Part shown: positions 53,437 through 62,574 of the stretch, piece after piece
Numbering within the stretch: the first letter of the stretch is position 1
Layout: each line of letters begins with the position of its first letter
Source: Chitinilyticum litopenaei DSM 21440
Lineage (GTDB): Bacteria; Pseudomonadota; Gammaproteobacteria; Burkholderiales; Chitinibacteraceae
Length of the DNA: 64,000 nucleotides
Assembly: GCF_000428145.1 (NCBI RefSeq)
Contig: NZ_ATZJ01000002.1
Coordinates: 62,001 to 126,000, forward strand
Direction of reading: 5' to 3'
The notes under the pieces: model-generated
Told to the model about the DNA's origin: nothing
Databases searched by the model: none
The model's input: only the letters and a program-made list of their open reading frames with translations
Made by a program: the position numbers and the translations under genes

Positions 53437-55005
53437 ATGTCTGCCCTCAACACCCGCACCAAACTGAGTACCCTGCTCTCGGCCTGGGATGCGTACTGCG
53501 CCGAACCGCACTTCGATCATTTCGTCGAATTCGCCCTTGGCGTGAACACGCTGGCGGAGATCCTGCGCGTCGGCCCCAGCGTCGGCCTGGCACGCATCAG
53601 CCAGGATCTCGAACAGGAAGCACTGGCGCTGTTTGGCGCGCCGGAAAGCCATCCGATCAGCCCCGAAGCCCGCGAGCAGCTGGCGACCCATATCCGCGGG
53701 CTGAGCCAGTTGCTCACCGGCGAACAGCCTGCCGCCCTGCCCGACCGTCGCCAGCACTCCGCCGAATCCGCCGCCAGCGTCGCCTTGCAGCCACCGGCGC
53801 TCTACCTGATCAGCGACAATGACGTCCGCTGGCAAGAGCTGCAGGCCCAGCTCGGCTACTTCGGCCTCGCGGTGCAGCGCATCGGCTGGAGCGAGGCGCC
53901 CCGGCAGGTGCAGAGCTTCTTTCTGCTCGACCTCACCGGGGTGGACTGGCCGCAGCTTGCCGAACTGCGCCGCAACAATCCGGCCAGCCAGCTGATCGCG
54001 CTGGGGCTGGACAGCGAATTCGCACTGATGCACCAGGCGCTCAAGCACGGCTGCGACCACTGTTTCCCGCGCGACATGAGCCGCCCGGCCATGGTCGCGC
54101 ACATTCTCGAATTGCAGGATCAGCATGACGATGACGGCTACCGCGTGCTGATCGTCGACGACTCCGTCACCGCGCACGCGCTGATCCGCCGCGCGCTGGC
54201 CGAACAGGGCATCGAAACCCGCGCGCTGGCCGATCCGCGCCAGGTGCTCGACACACTGCGCGAATTCCAGCCTGACCTGCTGCTGCTGGACATGTACATG
54301 CCGGGCTGTACCGGCGTCGAGGTGGCGCGCATCATCCGCCAGCACCCGGAATACCTGTCGATGCCCATCGTCTACCTGTCCGGCGAAACCGATCTGGCGC
54401 TGCAGGTGGAAGCCCTGCGCCTGGGCGGCGACCACTTCCTAACCAAGCCCTTCAACCCGGTGTTCCTGAACGCCATCGTGAAAAGCAAGATCGAACGCTA
54501 CCGCGCCCTGCGCCGCTCGATGGAACACGACAGCCTCACCGGCCTGCTGAACCACACCAGCAGCAAGACCCAGCTCGACATCGCGCTCGACCAGTGCCGC
54601 CAGCAGCAAAAGCCGCTGTGCGTGGCCATGCTGGACATCGATCATTTCAAGCAGGTGAATGACCGCTACGGCCACCCGGTCGGCGACCAGATCATCCGCA
54701 GCCTGGCGTGGCTACTGAAAAAGCGCGTGCGCCACTCGGACATTCTCGGCCGCTACGGCGGCGAGGAATTCCTGCTTGCGCTGCCCGGGGCCAGCCTCAG
54801 CCAGGGCTTTGCCGTGCTCGAGCTGCTGCGCCAGGACTTCGCCGCCATCCACCACCCTTACGCCGACGGCTATTTCCAGCTCAGCTTCTCCTGCGGCATG
54901 GCCGCCTACCCGGCCATCGAAAGCCGCGAGGCACTGATCCAGGCCGCCGACGACGCGCTGTACCGCGCCAAGCGCGGCGGGCGCAACCGCGTGGAATGCG
55001 CATGA
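53437..55005 (+). CDS. Diguanylate cyclase with receiver domains
   Basis: A 522-residue c-di-GMP synthase. An N-terminal helical part (about 1-110) and a degenerate receiver-like domain (about 115-230) precede a complete receiver (about 235-355) with VLIVDDSV, phospho-acceptor D285 in LLLLDMYMPGCTG and LTKPFNP. The GGDEF domain follows (about 365-520), with the active GGEEF at 441-445 and the inhibitory I-site RHSD at 432-435, five residues upstream. It is therefore likely active and product-inhibited. It has no membrane segment. The activating kinase is not adjacent. Confidence 0.93.
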   Translation: MSALNTRTKLSTLLSAWDAYCAEPHFDHFVEFALGVNTLAEILRVGPSVGLARISQDLEQEALALFGAPESHPISPEAREQLATHIRGLSQLLTGEQPAALPDRRQHSAESAASVALQPPALYLISDNDVRWQELQAQLGYFGLAVQRIGWSEAPRQVQSFFLLDLTGVDWPQLAELRRNNPASQLIALGLDSEFALMHQALKHGCDHCFPRDMSRPAMVAHILELQDQHDDDGYRVLIVDDSVTAHALIRRALAEQGIETRALADPRQVLDTLREFQPDLLLLDMYMPGCTGVEVARIIRQHPEYLSMPIVYLSGETDLALQVEALRLGGDHFLTKPFNPVFLNAIVKSKIERYRALRRSMEHDSLTGLLNHTSSKTQLDIALDQCRQQQKPLCVAMLDIDHFKQVNDRYGHPVGDQIIRSLAWLLKKRVRHSDILGRYGGEEFLLALPGASLSQGFAVLELLRQDFAAIHHPYADGYFQLSFSCGMAAYPAIESREALIQAADDALYRAKRGGRNRVECA

Positions 55006-55050
55006 ACGACGCCGGGCCACCGGCAAGGCCATACTCTCCACCCTCAACAA

Positions 55051-55077
55051 TGCAGGTATAGCCCTGCGGCCTTTTTC
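55051..55077 (+). terminator. Terminator of the diguanylate cyclase gene
   Basis: TGCAGG and CCTGC pair over TATAGC, followed by GGCCTTTTT. The loop GGTATAGCC again resembles a motif remnant. Confidence 0.6.
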
Positions 55078-55082
55078 CAAGA

Positions 55083-55104
55083 AAGGGGCTGGCCACATAC
55101 CCCT
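55083..55104 (+). repeat. Copy of the dispersed motif
   Basis: AAGGGGCTGGCC followed by ACATACCCCT, just beyond the stop of the - strand gene at 55106. Confidence 0.5.
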
Positions 55105-55105
55105 G

Positions 55106-55459
55106 TCAGCGCCAGAAACGGCGCCATTCGCTCATGCCCAGCAGCGTGCGGCACTCGCTGCGATCCAGCCGGTCACCCAGAAAACGGCCGGTCCGGAACG
55201 CATGATCGCCTGCGGCGATGGCACGCAACTTGTTCTTGCCGGACATGCCGTCCACCTCGCGCGCCACCCGTTGCCGGGCCCAGAAATAACGCCCCTCTTT
55301 CTCGTCATAGCGTTCCGCGCAATACTTCATGGCGCCGGCAAACGCACCAAGGCGCCGCGCCTCGGTACGCTCGGCAAAGGCAGCTTCGGCCGTCAGCAGC
55401 AGACCGGTGGCAAGCAGCGCGCACAACCATTCCGATTTGGTGATCCCTTTTTTTTGCAT
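55106..55459 (-). CDS. Small exported protein of unknown function
   Basis: A 117-residue protein: signal sequence (MQKKGITKSEWLCALLATG ... AEAAFA) and a basic mature part with two Cys (MKYCAERYD and SECRTLLGM) probably disulfide-linked, ending SEWRRFWR. I do not recognise the family. ATG 55459 follows CAGGAGGGTGTT, a good ribosome site. A run of eight A directly after the ATG is a possible slippage tract. Confidence 0.65.
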   Translation of the reverse strand: MQKKGITKSEWLCALLATGLLLTAEAAFAERTEARRLGAFAGAMKYCAERYDEKEGRYFWARQRVAREVDGMSGKNKLRAIAAGDHAFRTGRFLGDRLDRSECRTLLGMSEWRRFWR

Positions 55460-55630
55460 AACACCCTCCTGGCTTGCGTGTCGCGACAACGCGGAAACAT
55501 CTTTGTGCCACGATCTTTTCCGGCCCTGGGTGCATGCTCCGGTTGCGGCAGGCAGCGCCGCCGTCCTGACGGTTGCAGAGGGCAGGTGGCGAGCCAGAAT
55601 CAGTCGTGGCGTGCGTGCAGGTTGCGACCC

Positions 55631-55951
55631 TCAGTCCCAGCGCGACTTGACGATTTCCCGGCGAATTTCACGGCGCGCCTCGCGGCGCTCGGAGCGCACC
55701 TCCCGCTCGGCCTTGCGTTTCGCGGCACGGACTTCGCGCGCGCCTTCACGGATTGCCTGACGGCGCTCCCAGGCATTGTCGGCGTTGTAATAATCACGGG
55801 CGGCTTCGCGGCGTTCGGCCATGACTTCGCGGGCGCCATCGACCTTGGCCTGACGGACTTCGCGAGCCCCCTCGCGGATTTCGGAGTGAACCCCGGCCAT
55901 GGCCGGGGCCGCCAGCAGTGCAGCGGCCAGACAGATCAGCAGTTGTTTCAT
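55631..55951 (-). CDS. Exported, highly charged repeat protein
   Basis: A 106-residue protein: signal peptide MKQLLICLAAALLAAPAMA, then about 85 residues made largely of Arg, Glu and Ala with internal repeats (IREGAREVRQAK, IREGAREVRAAK, and further R-E-A-R-R-E-I blocks). It is predicted to be a long, charged single helix or coiled coil in the periplasm. Good AAGGAG ribosome site. Function unknown; some cell-envelope stress proteins have similar composition, but that is only analogy. Confidence 0.7.
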   Translation of the reverse strand: MKQLLICLAAALLAAPAMAGVHSEIREGAREVRQAKVDGAREVMAERREAARDYYNADNAWERRQAIREGAREVRAAKRKAEREVRSERREARREIRREIVKSRWD

Positions 55952-56044
55952 GATGGGCTCCTTGCAACATTCGGATTGCGATGGAACCCATGCTAAGCGC
56001 CTGAAGGAAAATGCTTAATAGCGTGTGCGGTTTCGCACAGCCGT

Positions 56045-56758
56045 TCAGAACGCGTGCGGCAGCGGTTTGAGGATGAGAAAACGCCCGCGCTCGTCCTGGG
56101 TCAGGTAGCCGCCGCTGCGCAATTCTCCCAGCATGCGGTTGACCATCTCGCGCGACAGGCCGATGCGCGCCGCCAGCTCCTGCTGGCTGAGCGCCACCCC
56201 GCTGATGTCGTGCGAATTGCGTGCGCGCCGGTCCAGCCGCACCAGCAGCCGGCGCAGGCGCTGATAGCCATTGCTCTGCCCCAGCAGATTGAGTGAGTTG
56301 ACCAGATGGTAGACCCCCTGCGCCAGTTCCCGCGCCACCGCCTCCCAGGCTGCGGGATGCGCGTCCAGTGCGCGACGCAAAGCCGTCAGCGGCAAGGCGA
56401 GATAGCGGCAGTCTTCCTGCACCACCAGATTGACCTGCGCGACCGGCTCGGTAAACAGGACATGCAATCCGGCTACCGCGCCGGCAGCCATATGGCCGTA
56501 CAGATAGGCGCGCGGGCCATCGTCAGCATTGGCGATCGCCCGCACGACACCGCGGGTGAGCAGCAGCAGCTCGGCAATCGCATCACCCTCATGCCAGAGG
56601 ATCTCGCCGGCCACTGCCGCCCGCCAGGAAGCTTCCGTCAGCAGCGCTGCGCGCGCCTCGGCGGAAAAAGCGTGCAGCAGCGGGAACAGCAACATCAGCA
56701 ACGTACTGTCTGCATCGGCAGGATTTGCGGCTTCGCCCGCCAGTGGATCAATGGCCAT
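56045..56758 (-). CDS. Crp/Fnr-family transcriptional regulator
   Basis: A 237-residue regulator. The cyclic-nucleotide-binding fold (about 25-145: EILWHEGDAIAELLLLTRGVVRAIA, then YLYGHMAAGAVAGLHVLFTE) precedes a helix-turn-helix of the Crp type (LSQQELAARIGLSREMVNRMLGELRSGGYL). No N-terminal Fe-S cysteine cluster is present, so it is not an Fnr oxygen sensor; the effector is unknown. Its start overlaps the upstream peptidase gene by 11 bp, so the two are probably co-transcribed. Confidence 0.88.
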   Translation of the reverse strand: MAIDPLAGEAANPADADSTLLMLLFPLLHAFSAEARAALLTEASWRAAVAGEILWHEGDAIAELLLLTRGVVRAIANADDGPRAYLYGHMAAGAVAGLHVLFTEPVAQVNLVVQEDCRYLALPLTALRRALDAHPAAWEAVARELAQGVYHLVNSLNLLGQSNGYQRLRRLLVRLDRRARNSHDISGVALSQQELAARIGLSREMVNRMLGELRSGGYLTQDERGRFLILKPLPHAF

Positions 56759-57794
56759 CGCTGCTCTGCCCCGCCAGCTGGACGATCACGGCCTGAATGC
56801 CATTGGCGACGCGCGCCAGCCGCAGGTAGTCGAGCTTGTCCGGCGTGTCTTGCGGTGTGTGGTAATGCGGATAACGCATCATCGCCGTGTCGGTGACCAT
56901 GATGGCGGGGATGCCTTCCTGCCAGAAACTCCAGTGATCGGAATAGCCGAGCGGATCGGTCAGGTGGGCCAGTGCCGGAATCGTGTCGGGCAGCGCCAGC
57001 CCCTGCGAGGGGAAGGCGGCGGCGGCACGAAAGGCCGCGACGCTGTCACTCAGCAGCTCGCGCGACTGGCGGTTGCCCACAAAGGCGACGTAATTGCCGG
57101 CCGACGGATAGAAGAGTTTCATCAGCTGATGCGCGTAATGCTGGCTGCCTGGCGTATCGGAGTAATAGCCCAGCGTTTCCAGCGACAGCATGCCGATCAC
57201 GCGCTCGGCACTGCGGCTCGCCGCCTGCTTCGCATAGCGCACGCTGCCCATGTCCGGCCCCTGGAAATACGGTGACTCCTCGTTGACGAACCACACCAGC
57301 CGCACGGTGCGCGGCAGCGGCGTGGCTTTGAGCGTGCGCGCCAACTCGAGCAGCACGGCCGCGCCCGAGCCATTGTCGTTTGCGCCAGGCCCCTCCGGCG
57401 AGGAATCATAGTGCGCCCCGATCACCAGCGCCTCGGCGCGCTTGCTGCTGCCGGGCAGCACCACCTCCAGATTGCGCACGCTCACGCCATCCACCTGATA
57501 GGGCTGGATCTGTACCGCATGGCCCTGCGCTTTCAGTGTGTCTTCGATATAGGCACTGACCTGCTGCAGTGCGGCCGCCTCGCGCACATGATGTGGCGCA
57601 CTGGCGATGTGCTGCACATGCCCCGCAAGACGCGTGGCCAACTCGCGCTCGCCAGCAGTCCAGGGGGGCAATTCGGCACCATGCGAGCGCCCCGGCATGG
57701 CGAACTGCCACCACAGCACGAGAACAATGCCACCCAGGATCGCGACCAGCAACCCAGTAATGCGCAGCAAGGATATGAAACATGCTTTCAGCAT
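56748..57794 (-). CDS. M28 family zinc aminopeptidase, membrane-anchored
   Basis: A 348-residue enzyme. The N-terminal hydrophobic segment (ISLLRITGLLVAILGGIVLVLWW) acts as anchor or signal. The M28 di-zinc ligands are visible: H and D in IGAHYDSSPEGPGANDNGSG, then E-E in WFVNEESP, E in SLETLG and H in YPHYHTPQDTPDKL. ATG 57794 has GGAG upstream; the TTG at 57806 is not needed. It probably trims peptides outside the cytoplasm. Confidence 0.9.
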   Translation of the reverse strand: MLKACFISLLRITGLLVAILGGIVLVLWWQFAMPGRSHGAELPPWTAGERELATRLAGHVQHIASAPHHVREAAALQQVSAYIEDTLKAQGHAVQIQPYQVDGVSVRNLEVVLPGSSKRAEALVIGAHYDSSPEGPGANDNGSGAAVLLELARTLKATPLPRTVRLVWFVNEESPYFQGPDMGSVRYAKQAASRSAERVIGMLSLETLGYYSDTPGSQHYAHQLMKLFYPSAGNYVAFVGNRQSRELLSDSVAAFRAAAAFPSQGLALPDTIPALAHLTDPLGYSDHWSFWQEGIPAIMVTDTAMMRYPHYHTPQDTPDKLDYLRLARVANGIQAVIVQLAGQSSDGH

Positions 57795-57854
57795 GGCTGG
57801 CTCCAAATACGCCTACGCCCCGCAAAACGGGGCGTTGGCCGGCATGCAAACCGA

Positions 57855-59081
57855 TCAGCTGCGATAATCGGCGTTGATCTTCACATAGTCGTAGCTGAAA
57901 TCGCAGGTCCAGACCGTCGCCGCCACATCGCCACGGTTCAGCTTCACCGTTACCGCAATTTCCGGCTCATTCATCACGCGCTGGCCCTGCTCTTCGGTGT
58001 AGCTGGCCGCGCGGCCGCCCTTCTCGGCCACCAGCACGTCGCCCAGCCACACTTCCAGCGTATCGACATCCAGCTCGACCGGCGAATAACCGATGGCGGC
58101 CAGGATACGGCCCAGGTTGGGGTCGGACGCGAACATCGCGGTCTTGATCAGCGGCGAGCGGGCAATCGCGTAGCCGACATCCTTGCACTCGTCCCAGCTC
58201 TTGCCGCCTTCGACGTTGATGGTGATGAACTTGGTCGCGCCTTCGCCATCCCGCACGATGTATTGCGCCAGTTGCTGGCTGATTTCCAGCACGGCATCAC
58301 GCAGTGCGGCGAAATCGGCGTGGTTTTCCGAATCGATTTCCGCATTGCCGGCCTGGCCGGTGGCGATGAGGATGTAGCTGTCGTTGGTCGACATGTCGCC
58401 ATCCACCGTGATGCAGTTGAACGAACGATCGGTCGCCCATTTCAGCAGTTTTTCCAGCACCGGCTGCGCCACCGCTGCGTCGGTCGCCAGATAGCCGAGC
58501 ATGGTCGCCATGTTCGGGTGGATCATGCCGCTGCCCTTGCTGATGCCGGTCAGCGTCACGGTCTTGCCGCCGAGCACGATCTGCTTCGACGCCGCCTTGG
58601 GAACAATGTCGGTGGTCATGATGGCGTTGGCCGCATCGGCCCAGTTGGCCGGCTTCAGATCGGCAATCGCCGCCGGCAGCGCGCCGACGATCTTGTCCGC
58701 CGGCAGCGGTTCCAGAATCACGCCGGTCGAGAACGGCAGCACCTGTACCGGTGCCACGCCCAGCAGCTCGGCCAGCGCAAAGCACACGGTCTTGGCGCGC
58801 TCATGACCATCCAGGCCGGTGCCGGCATTGGCGTTGCCGGTGTTCACCACCAGCGCACGCATGTCGGAACGCTCGCCCAGATGGCTCTGGCAGATGCGCA
58901 CGGGCGCGGCGCAGAACTTGTTGCGGGTAAACACACCCGCCACGCGGGTGCCTTCCGCCAGCCGCATCACCAGCACATCGCGACGCCCCGGCTTCTTGAT
59001 GCCGGCCGAAGCAATCCCCAGCTCGACCCCGGCGACGGGGTTCAGGGTCAGCGATTCAAGTGCGGGAACGTTTACGGGCAT
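57855..59081 (-). CDS. argJ: Bifunctional ornithine acetyltransferase / N-acetylglutamate synthase ArgJ
   Basis: Cyclic arginine pathway enzyme of 408 residues. It is made as a precursor that self-cleaves at the conserved KGSGMIHPNMATMLG site, between Ala and the nucleophile T193. Other blocks: GIKKPGRRDVLVMRL, NTGNANAGTGLDG, STGVILEPLP, DGDMSTNDS and ASDPNLGRILAAIGYS. ATG 59081 gives the usual N-terminus MPVNVPALESL. Confidence 0.96.
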   Translation of the reverse strand: MPVNVPALESLTLNPVAGVELGIASAGIKKPGRRDVLVMRLAEGTRVAGVFTRNKFCAAPVRICQSHLGERSDMRALVVNTGNANAGTGLDGHERAKTVCFALAELLGVAPVQVLPFSTGVILEPLPADKIVGALPAAIADLKPANWADAANAIMTTDIVPKAASKQIVLGGKTVTLTGISKGSGMIHPNMATMLGYLATDAAVAQPVLEKLLKWATDRSFNCITVDGDMSTNDSYILIATGQAGNAEIDSENHADFAALRDAVLEISQQLAQYIVRDGEGATKFITINVEGGKSWDECKDVGYAIARSPLIKTAMFASDPNLGRILAAIGYSPVELDVDTLEVWLGDVLVAEKGGRAASYTEEQGQRVMNEPEIAVTVKLNRGDVAATVWTCDFSYDYVKINADYRS

Positions 59082-59366
59082 GGCGGGCTCCAGAAAAGCG
59101 GCAAAAGTAGCGATTGTAGCGCGGGAGTGTGGCAAAGGGCGTAGCAGGACATGTCGATCCCGTCGCTTCTACGTCAATTACCCCTCCGGTTGTTGGATTG
59201 CACTTGATTAATTTACCACGGCGTAATGGCCGCTCTTCCGGGCTGATGAGCTTTTGCGTACGCTGCTCGCTCAATCTGCGAGCATCTCGCACTCATGAGC
59301 AACCTCATCCAGGACGGCTTGTCCAGCGTACTACCGACTCGCCATCCACTAACTCAGGATTCGCGC

Positions 59367-59855
59367 ATGCCCATCGTCGAAGCAGCCATTCAAATCAATG
59401 CCCCGGCCGCGCTGGTATATGCCGTGTCGCAGGATTATCGGGTGCGTTATGACTGGGACCCATTCCCCGAGTCGATTGAAGTCGTTTCCGGCTCGATGGA
59501 GGAATTGACAGTCGGTACGCAGGTACGGGTGCGCTCGCGCCTGGGCATGACGATGCTGGTCGAATTTGTGCAGGTCGCTCCGCCTCGGCGGGCGGCGATC
59601 CGGATGATCGAAGGGCCGGCGCTGATCAGCAAGTTCGCCGGCTCCTGGCTGTTCGATGCCACCGGCCCGGATGGCACGCTGGTTCGATTTCGCTATGCAC
59701 TGGCAACGCGGCCGCGCTGGCTGGCCTGGGCCGGTGATCGCATAGCGACGGCCTATTTTTCTCGCACCGCCCGCCAGCGCCTGCAGGGGCTGAAACGCTA
59801 CTGCGAGGCCCTTGCCGGCACGCCAGCCCAGGCCATGCCGCAAGAGCGAGCATAA
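59367..59855 (+). CDS. SRPBCC (START/Bet v1-like) family protein
   Basis: A 162-residue protein. It has the START/coenzyme-Q-binding-type pattern: MPIVEAAIQINAPAALVYAVSQDYRVRYDWDPF at the start, VGTQVRVRSRLGMTMLVEFVQVAPPRRAAIRMIEGP in the middle, and a C-terminal long helix ARQRLQGLKRYCEAL. It probably binds a hydrophobic ligand or a polyketide-like molecule. It is a single gene between argJ (divergent) and dedA (convergent). Confidence 0.82.
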   Translation: MPIVEAAIQINAPAALVYAVSQDYRVRYDWDPFPESIEVVSGSMEELTVGTQVRVRSRLGMTMLVEFVQVAPPRRAAIRMIEGPALISKFAGSWLFDATGPDGTLVRFRYALATRPRWLAWAGDRIATAYFSRTARQRLQGLKRYCEALAGTPAQAMPQERA

Positions 59856-59889
59856 ACCCGGGCGAAGCCATCAGGCACGGCATACCTGT

Positions 59890-60639
59890 TTACATCAGCT
59901 GCCACAAGCGATTGCCATAAACGAGTGCCTGCGGATGGGCAACGGTGAACCAGACCGCCGTTGCCGCCGCCAGCAGCGACAGCGGCATGCCCCAGCGCAA
60001 GACGGGAGCGACGGCGGCGCTGCGCTGGCGACCGAAGCGCTGGCTCAAGCGTCCGTAGAGCAGCCAGGCGGCCAGTGCGGAAAGGATGGCGGCAAGCAGC
60101 AGTTGCATGGGAAAGGAGATCCCGGCGTGCTCTTCCATGCCGATGGCGGCGCCGGCAAAAATGCCCGGCAGCAGATAGGCCGGCGTCCAGAAGAGGCAGG
60201 CCAGGGCGCAGGCAGGAAAGAAGCGCCGCGGCGGCATGGCAAGCATGCCGGCGACCATCGGCAGCACCGGACGGGTGGGGCCGATAAAACGGCCGGCGAA
60301 AATGCCGCCACCTCCGTGCCTGCGCAACACCCGCCGCGCCTGGACCAGCAGCCCGCGGTGCGGGCGCACCAGTGGATGTTGCTGCAGACGCATGCGGTAG
60401 CGCTTGCCCAGCCAGAACGAAAAACAGTCACCCAGCAGGGCGGCCAGAAACCCCACCAGGCAGGCCAGCCACAAATCGATCACGCCTTGGCCGACCAGCG
60501 TGCCGATGGCGATCATCAGCACGGTCCCCGGAATCAGCAAGCCAAGCAGGGCAATGGATTCGGCCAGGACAATGACAAAAAGCAAGGCAAGAGCCAGCTC
60601 GCCCGAGTGTGCAAGCGCGGTGTTGAACAGGGATTCCAT
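59890..60639 (-). CDS. DedA family membrane protein
   Basis: A 249-residue protein with five to six hydrophobic segments. DedA features: AESIALLGLLIPGTVLMI with E near 27, the F-x-x-A-L-L-G-D-x-x-x-F-W-L-G segment, and FAGRFIGPTRPVLPMVAGM. DedA proteins are flippases or transporters for phospholipid and undecaprenyl-phosphate recycling. ATG at 60639. Confidence 0.88.
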   Translation of the reverse strand: MESLFNTALAHSGELALALLFVIVLAESIALLGLLIPGTVLMIAIGTLVGQGVIDLWLACLVGFLAALLGDCFSFWLGKRYRMRLQQHPLVRPHRGLLVQARRVLRRHGGGGIFAGRFIGPTRPVLPMVAGMLAMPPRRFFPACALACLFWTPAYLLPGIFAGAAIGMEEHAGISFPMQLLLAAILSALAAWLLYGRLSQRFGRQRSAAVAPVLRWGMPLSLLAAATAVWFTVAHPQALVYGNRLWQLM

Positions 60640-61044
60640 GCTGTGTGGCCTGATTGACAGAAACGCGCCTTAGTCAGTCGCAAATCGGGCTTGGTTCAGC
60701 GCTGCGCAAAAAAATTGCAGACCGGGGCTGCGCGACACGCGCCTGCAAGCAGGCGGCACTACGGAATGCCCTCCCCGGATAGATGATCCGCACGCTCCAG
60801 AATGATCCTGTGCCATTGGCTTACGCAGCGGCACGACGTTTTGCGTGAAAACTGGCACAACGCCGAAAGAGCGGGCCAGACTCGTCGCCGCGAACAGTCC
60901 GTAACGAAACCGCAATCAGCGCAAAGCCATGCCCGGCAAGGCATGCAGCCACTTTTGCCGAGCGGCGGCTTAAGCATCCGGGCTAGCCCTGCCTGCAATA
61001 GTCGAGTAAAATAGTCGGCTTAATTCTGGCTCTCTGGCGCGGTC
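60640..61044. other. Intergenic region between dedA and cysE
   Basis: 405 bp with no supported gene, repeat or terminator. A cysE promoter was not identified with confidence. Confidence 0.6.
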
Positions 61045-61821
61045 ATGCTCGACTACCTGCACGAAACCATCAAGGTGATACTGGAACGCGATCCTGCGGC
61101 GAAAAGCCGGCTGGAAGTCGTGCTCTGTTATCCGGGCTTTCATGCACTGGCGCTGCACCGGGTTTCGCACGGGCTGTGGGTACGCGACCTGCGCCTGCTG
61201 GCGCGGGTGGTATCGCAGATCGGCCGTTTCTTTACCGGCATTGAAATCCATCCCGGTGCGACCATTGGCCGGCGCGTGTTCATTGATCATGGCATGGGCG
61301 TGGTGATTGGCGAGACAGCGGAAATCGGCGACGACGTCACCCTGTATCAGGGCGTGACGCTGGGCGGCACTTCGCTCGTCAAGGGCGCCAAGCGCCACCC
61401 GACCCTGGAGCGCGGCGTGATCGTCGGCGCCGGCGCCAAGGTGCTGGGCGGCTTTACCATCGGCGAGGGCGCGAAGATCGGCTCGAATGCCGTCGTGGTC
61501 AAGGCCGTGCCGGCCGGCGCCACCGCCATCGGCATCCCGGCGCGCATCGTCGAGGCCGTGCCGCAGCCGGCCTGCAGCGAGGAAGACCAGGCGCGTGCGG
61601 CCAAGGCAGCACAACTGGGCTTTTCGGCCTACGGCATTGCCAGCGACATGAACGACCCGATGGTGAAGGCCATTCACGGCCTGCTCGATCACACGGTGGC
61701 CACCGATGCGCGCCTGGAGGCCATCCTGAAAAAGCTGGAGCAGCTGGGCGTGGATTGCGCCGAAGAACGCGCCCGCGACGATCAGTTCGACCCTGGCTAC
61801 CTGAACCGCATCGTCGACTGA
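61045..61821 (+). CDS. cysE: Serine O-acetyltransferase
   Basis: Makes O-acetylserine for cysteine synthesis. The 258 residues comprise an N-terminal helical part and a left-handed beta-helix of hexapeptide repeats: IHPGATIGRRVFIDHGMGVVIGETAEIGDDVTLYQGVTLGG with the catalytic His pair (IHP, DHG), then RHPTLERGVIVGAGAKVLGGFTIGEGAKIGSNAVVVK. It is longer at the C-terminus than the Neisseria-type enzyme. The gene lies just ahead of the isc operon. Confidence 0.95.
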   Translation: MLDYLHETIKVILERDPAAKSRLEVVLCYPGFHALALHRVSHGLWVRDLRLLARVVSQIGRFFTGIEIHPGATIGRRVFIDHGMGVVIGETAEIGDDVTLYQGVTLGGTSLVKGAKRHPTLERGVIVGAGAKVLGGFTIGEGAKIGSNAVVVKAVPAGATAIGIPARIVEAVPQPACSEEDQARAAKAAQLGFSAYGIASDMNDPMVKAIHGLLDHTVATDARLEAILKKLEQLGVDCAEERARDDQFDPGYLNRIVD

Positions 61822-61841
61822 CCCCACCCGAAAACCGGCCC

Positions 61842-61870
61842 GAAAGCCCGACTGAACCAGTCGGGCTTTT
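61842..61870 (+). terminator. Terminator of cysE
   Basis: AAAGCCCGACTG/CAGTCGGGCTTTT hairpin over AAC; it ends at the edge of the IscR box. Confidence 0.9.
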
Positions 61871-61893
61871 AGTTGACTAAATCAGTAGGTTAT
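61869..61893 (+). promoter_or_regulatory. Predicted IscR (type 1) binding site
   Basis: TTAGTTGACTAAATCAGTAG and the following GTTAT match the E. coli type 1 consensus at about 22 of 25 positions. It covers the -35 element of the isc promoter, the geometry used for IscR autorepression. Confidence 0.72.
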
Positions 61894-61901
61894 TTTAGGA
61901 T
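61873..61901 (+). promoter_or_regulatory. Promoter of the isc operon
   Basis: TTGACT, 17-bp spacer, TAGGAT. The IscR box overlaps the -35. Confidence 0.75.
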
Positions 61902-62067
61902 AAGCCCTATTCCGAGCCAGCCCTGTCGCCAGTAGCGCAGCCGGCTTCCCTCCGGGAAGCCGGCCACCCGAAGGTGCAGCGGCCGGCCAATCACGATCAC
62001 GGCTCCATGCCTGTGCATGGCAGCGACCCGGGCCAGAATCAGGGCCCAGATACGCGAGGACACCAGC

Positions 62068-62565
62068 ATGCGCCTGACAACCAAAGGCCGCTTTGCCGTT
62101 ACTGCGATGCTTGATCTGGCGCTGCGCGAAGCGAACGGCCCGGTCACGCTGGCCGGCATCAGCGAACGCCAGCACATTTCGCTCTCCTATCTGGAGCAGC
62201 TGTTCGGCAAACTGCGCCGCCGCGAACTGGTGGAAAGCGTGCGCGGCCCCGGTGGCGGTTATTGCCTCGCCCGGGTGCCGCACGAAATCACCGTTGCCGA
62301 AATCATCTGTGCCGTGGACGAGCCGCTGGACGCCACACAGTGCGGCGGCAAGGAAAACTGTCGCGACGAGCACCGCTGCATGACCCACGATCTGTGGGCC
62401 GGGCTGAACCGCACCATCTATGACCACCTGTCCGCCGTCACGCTGGGCAAGCTGATCGACGAGCACCTCGCCAAGCAGAAACGCCGCAGCGACAACGCCG
62501 CGCTGATCGACGCGCGCGGCCTGAAAGATTCAAAAGACCCTTCCGGCGTCACCGCCGCACATTGA
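62068..62565 (+). CDS. iscR: Fe-S cluster-sensing regulator IscR
   Basis: Rrf2-family regulator of 165 residues. A winged helix starts MRLTTKGRFAVTAMLDLAL; recognition region ISLSYLEQLFGKLRRRELVESVRGPGGGY. The [2Fe-2S] ligands are the three Cys in CGGKENCRDEHRC, with the following His in MTH. It senses cluster status and represses the operon when loaded. ATG 62068 has AGGA upstream. Confidence 0.96.
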   Translation: MRLTTKGRFAVTAMLDLALREANGPVTLAGISERQHISLSYLEQLFGKLRRRELVESVRGPGGGYCLARVPHEITVAEIICAVDEPLDATQCGGKENCRDEHRCMTHDLWAGLNRTIYDHLSAVTLGKLIDEHLAKQKRRSDNAALIDARGLKDSKDPSGVTAAH

Positions 62566-62574
62566 GCACCGGCC

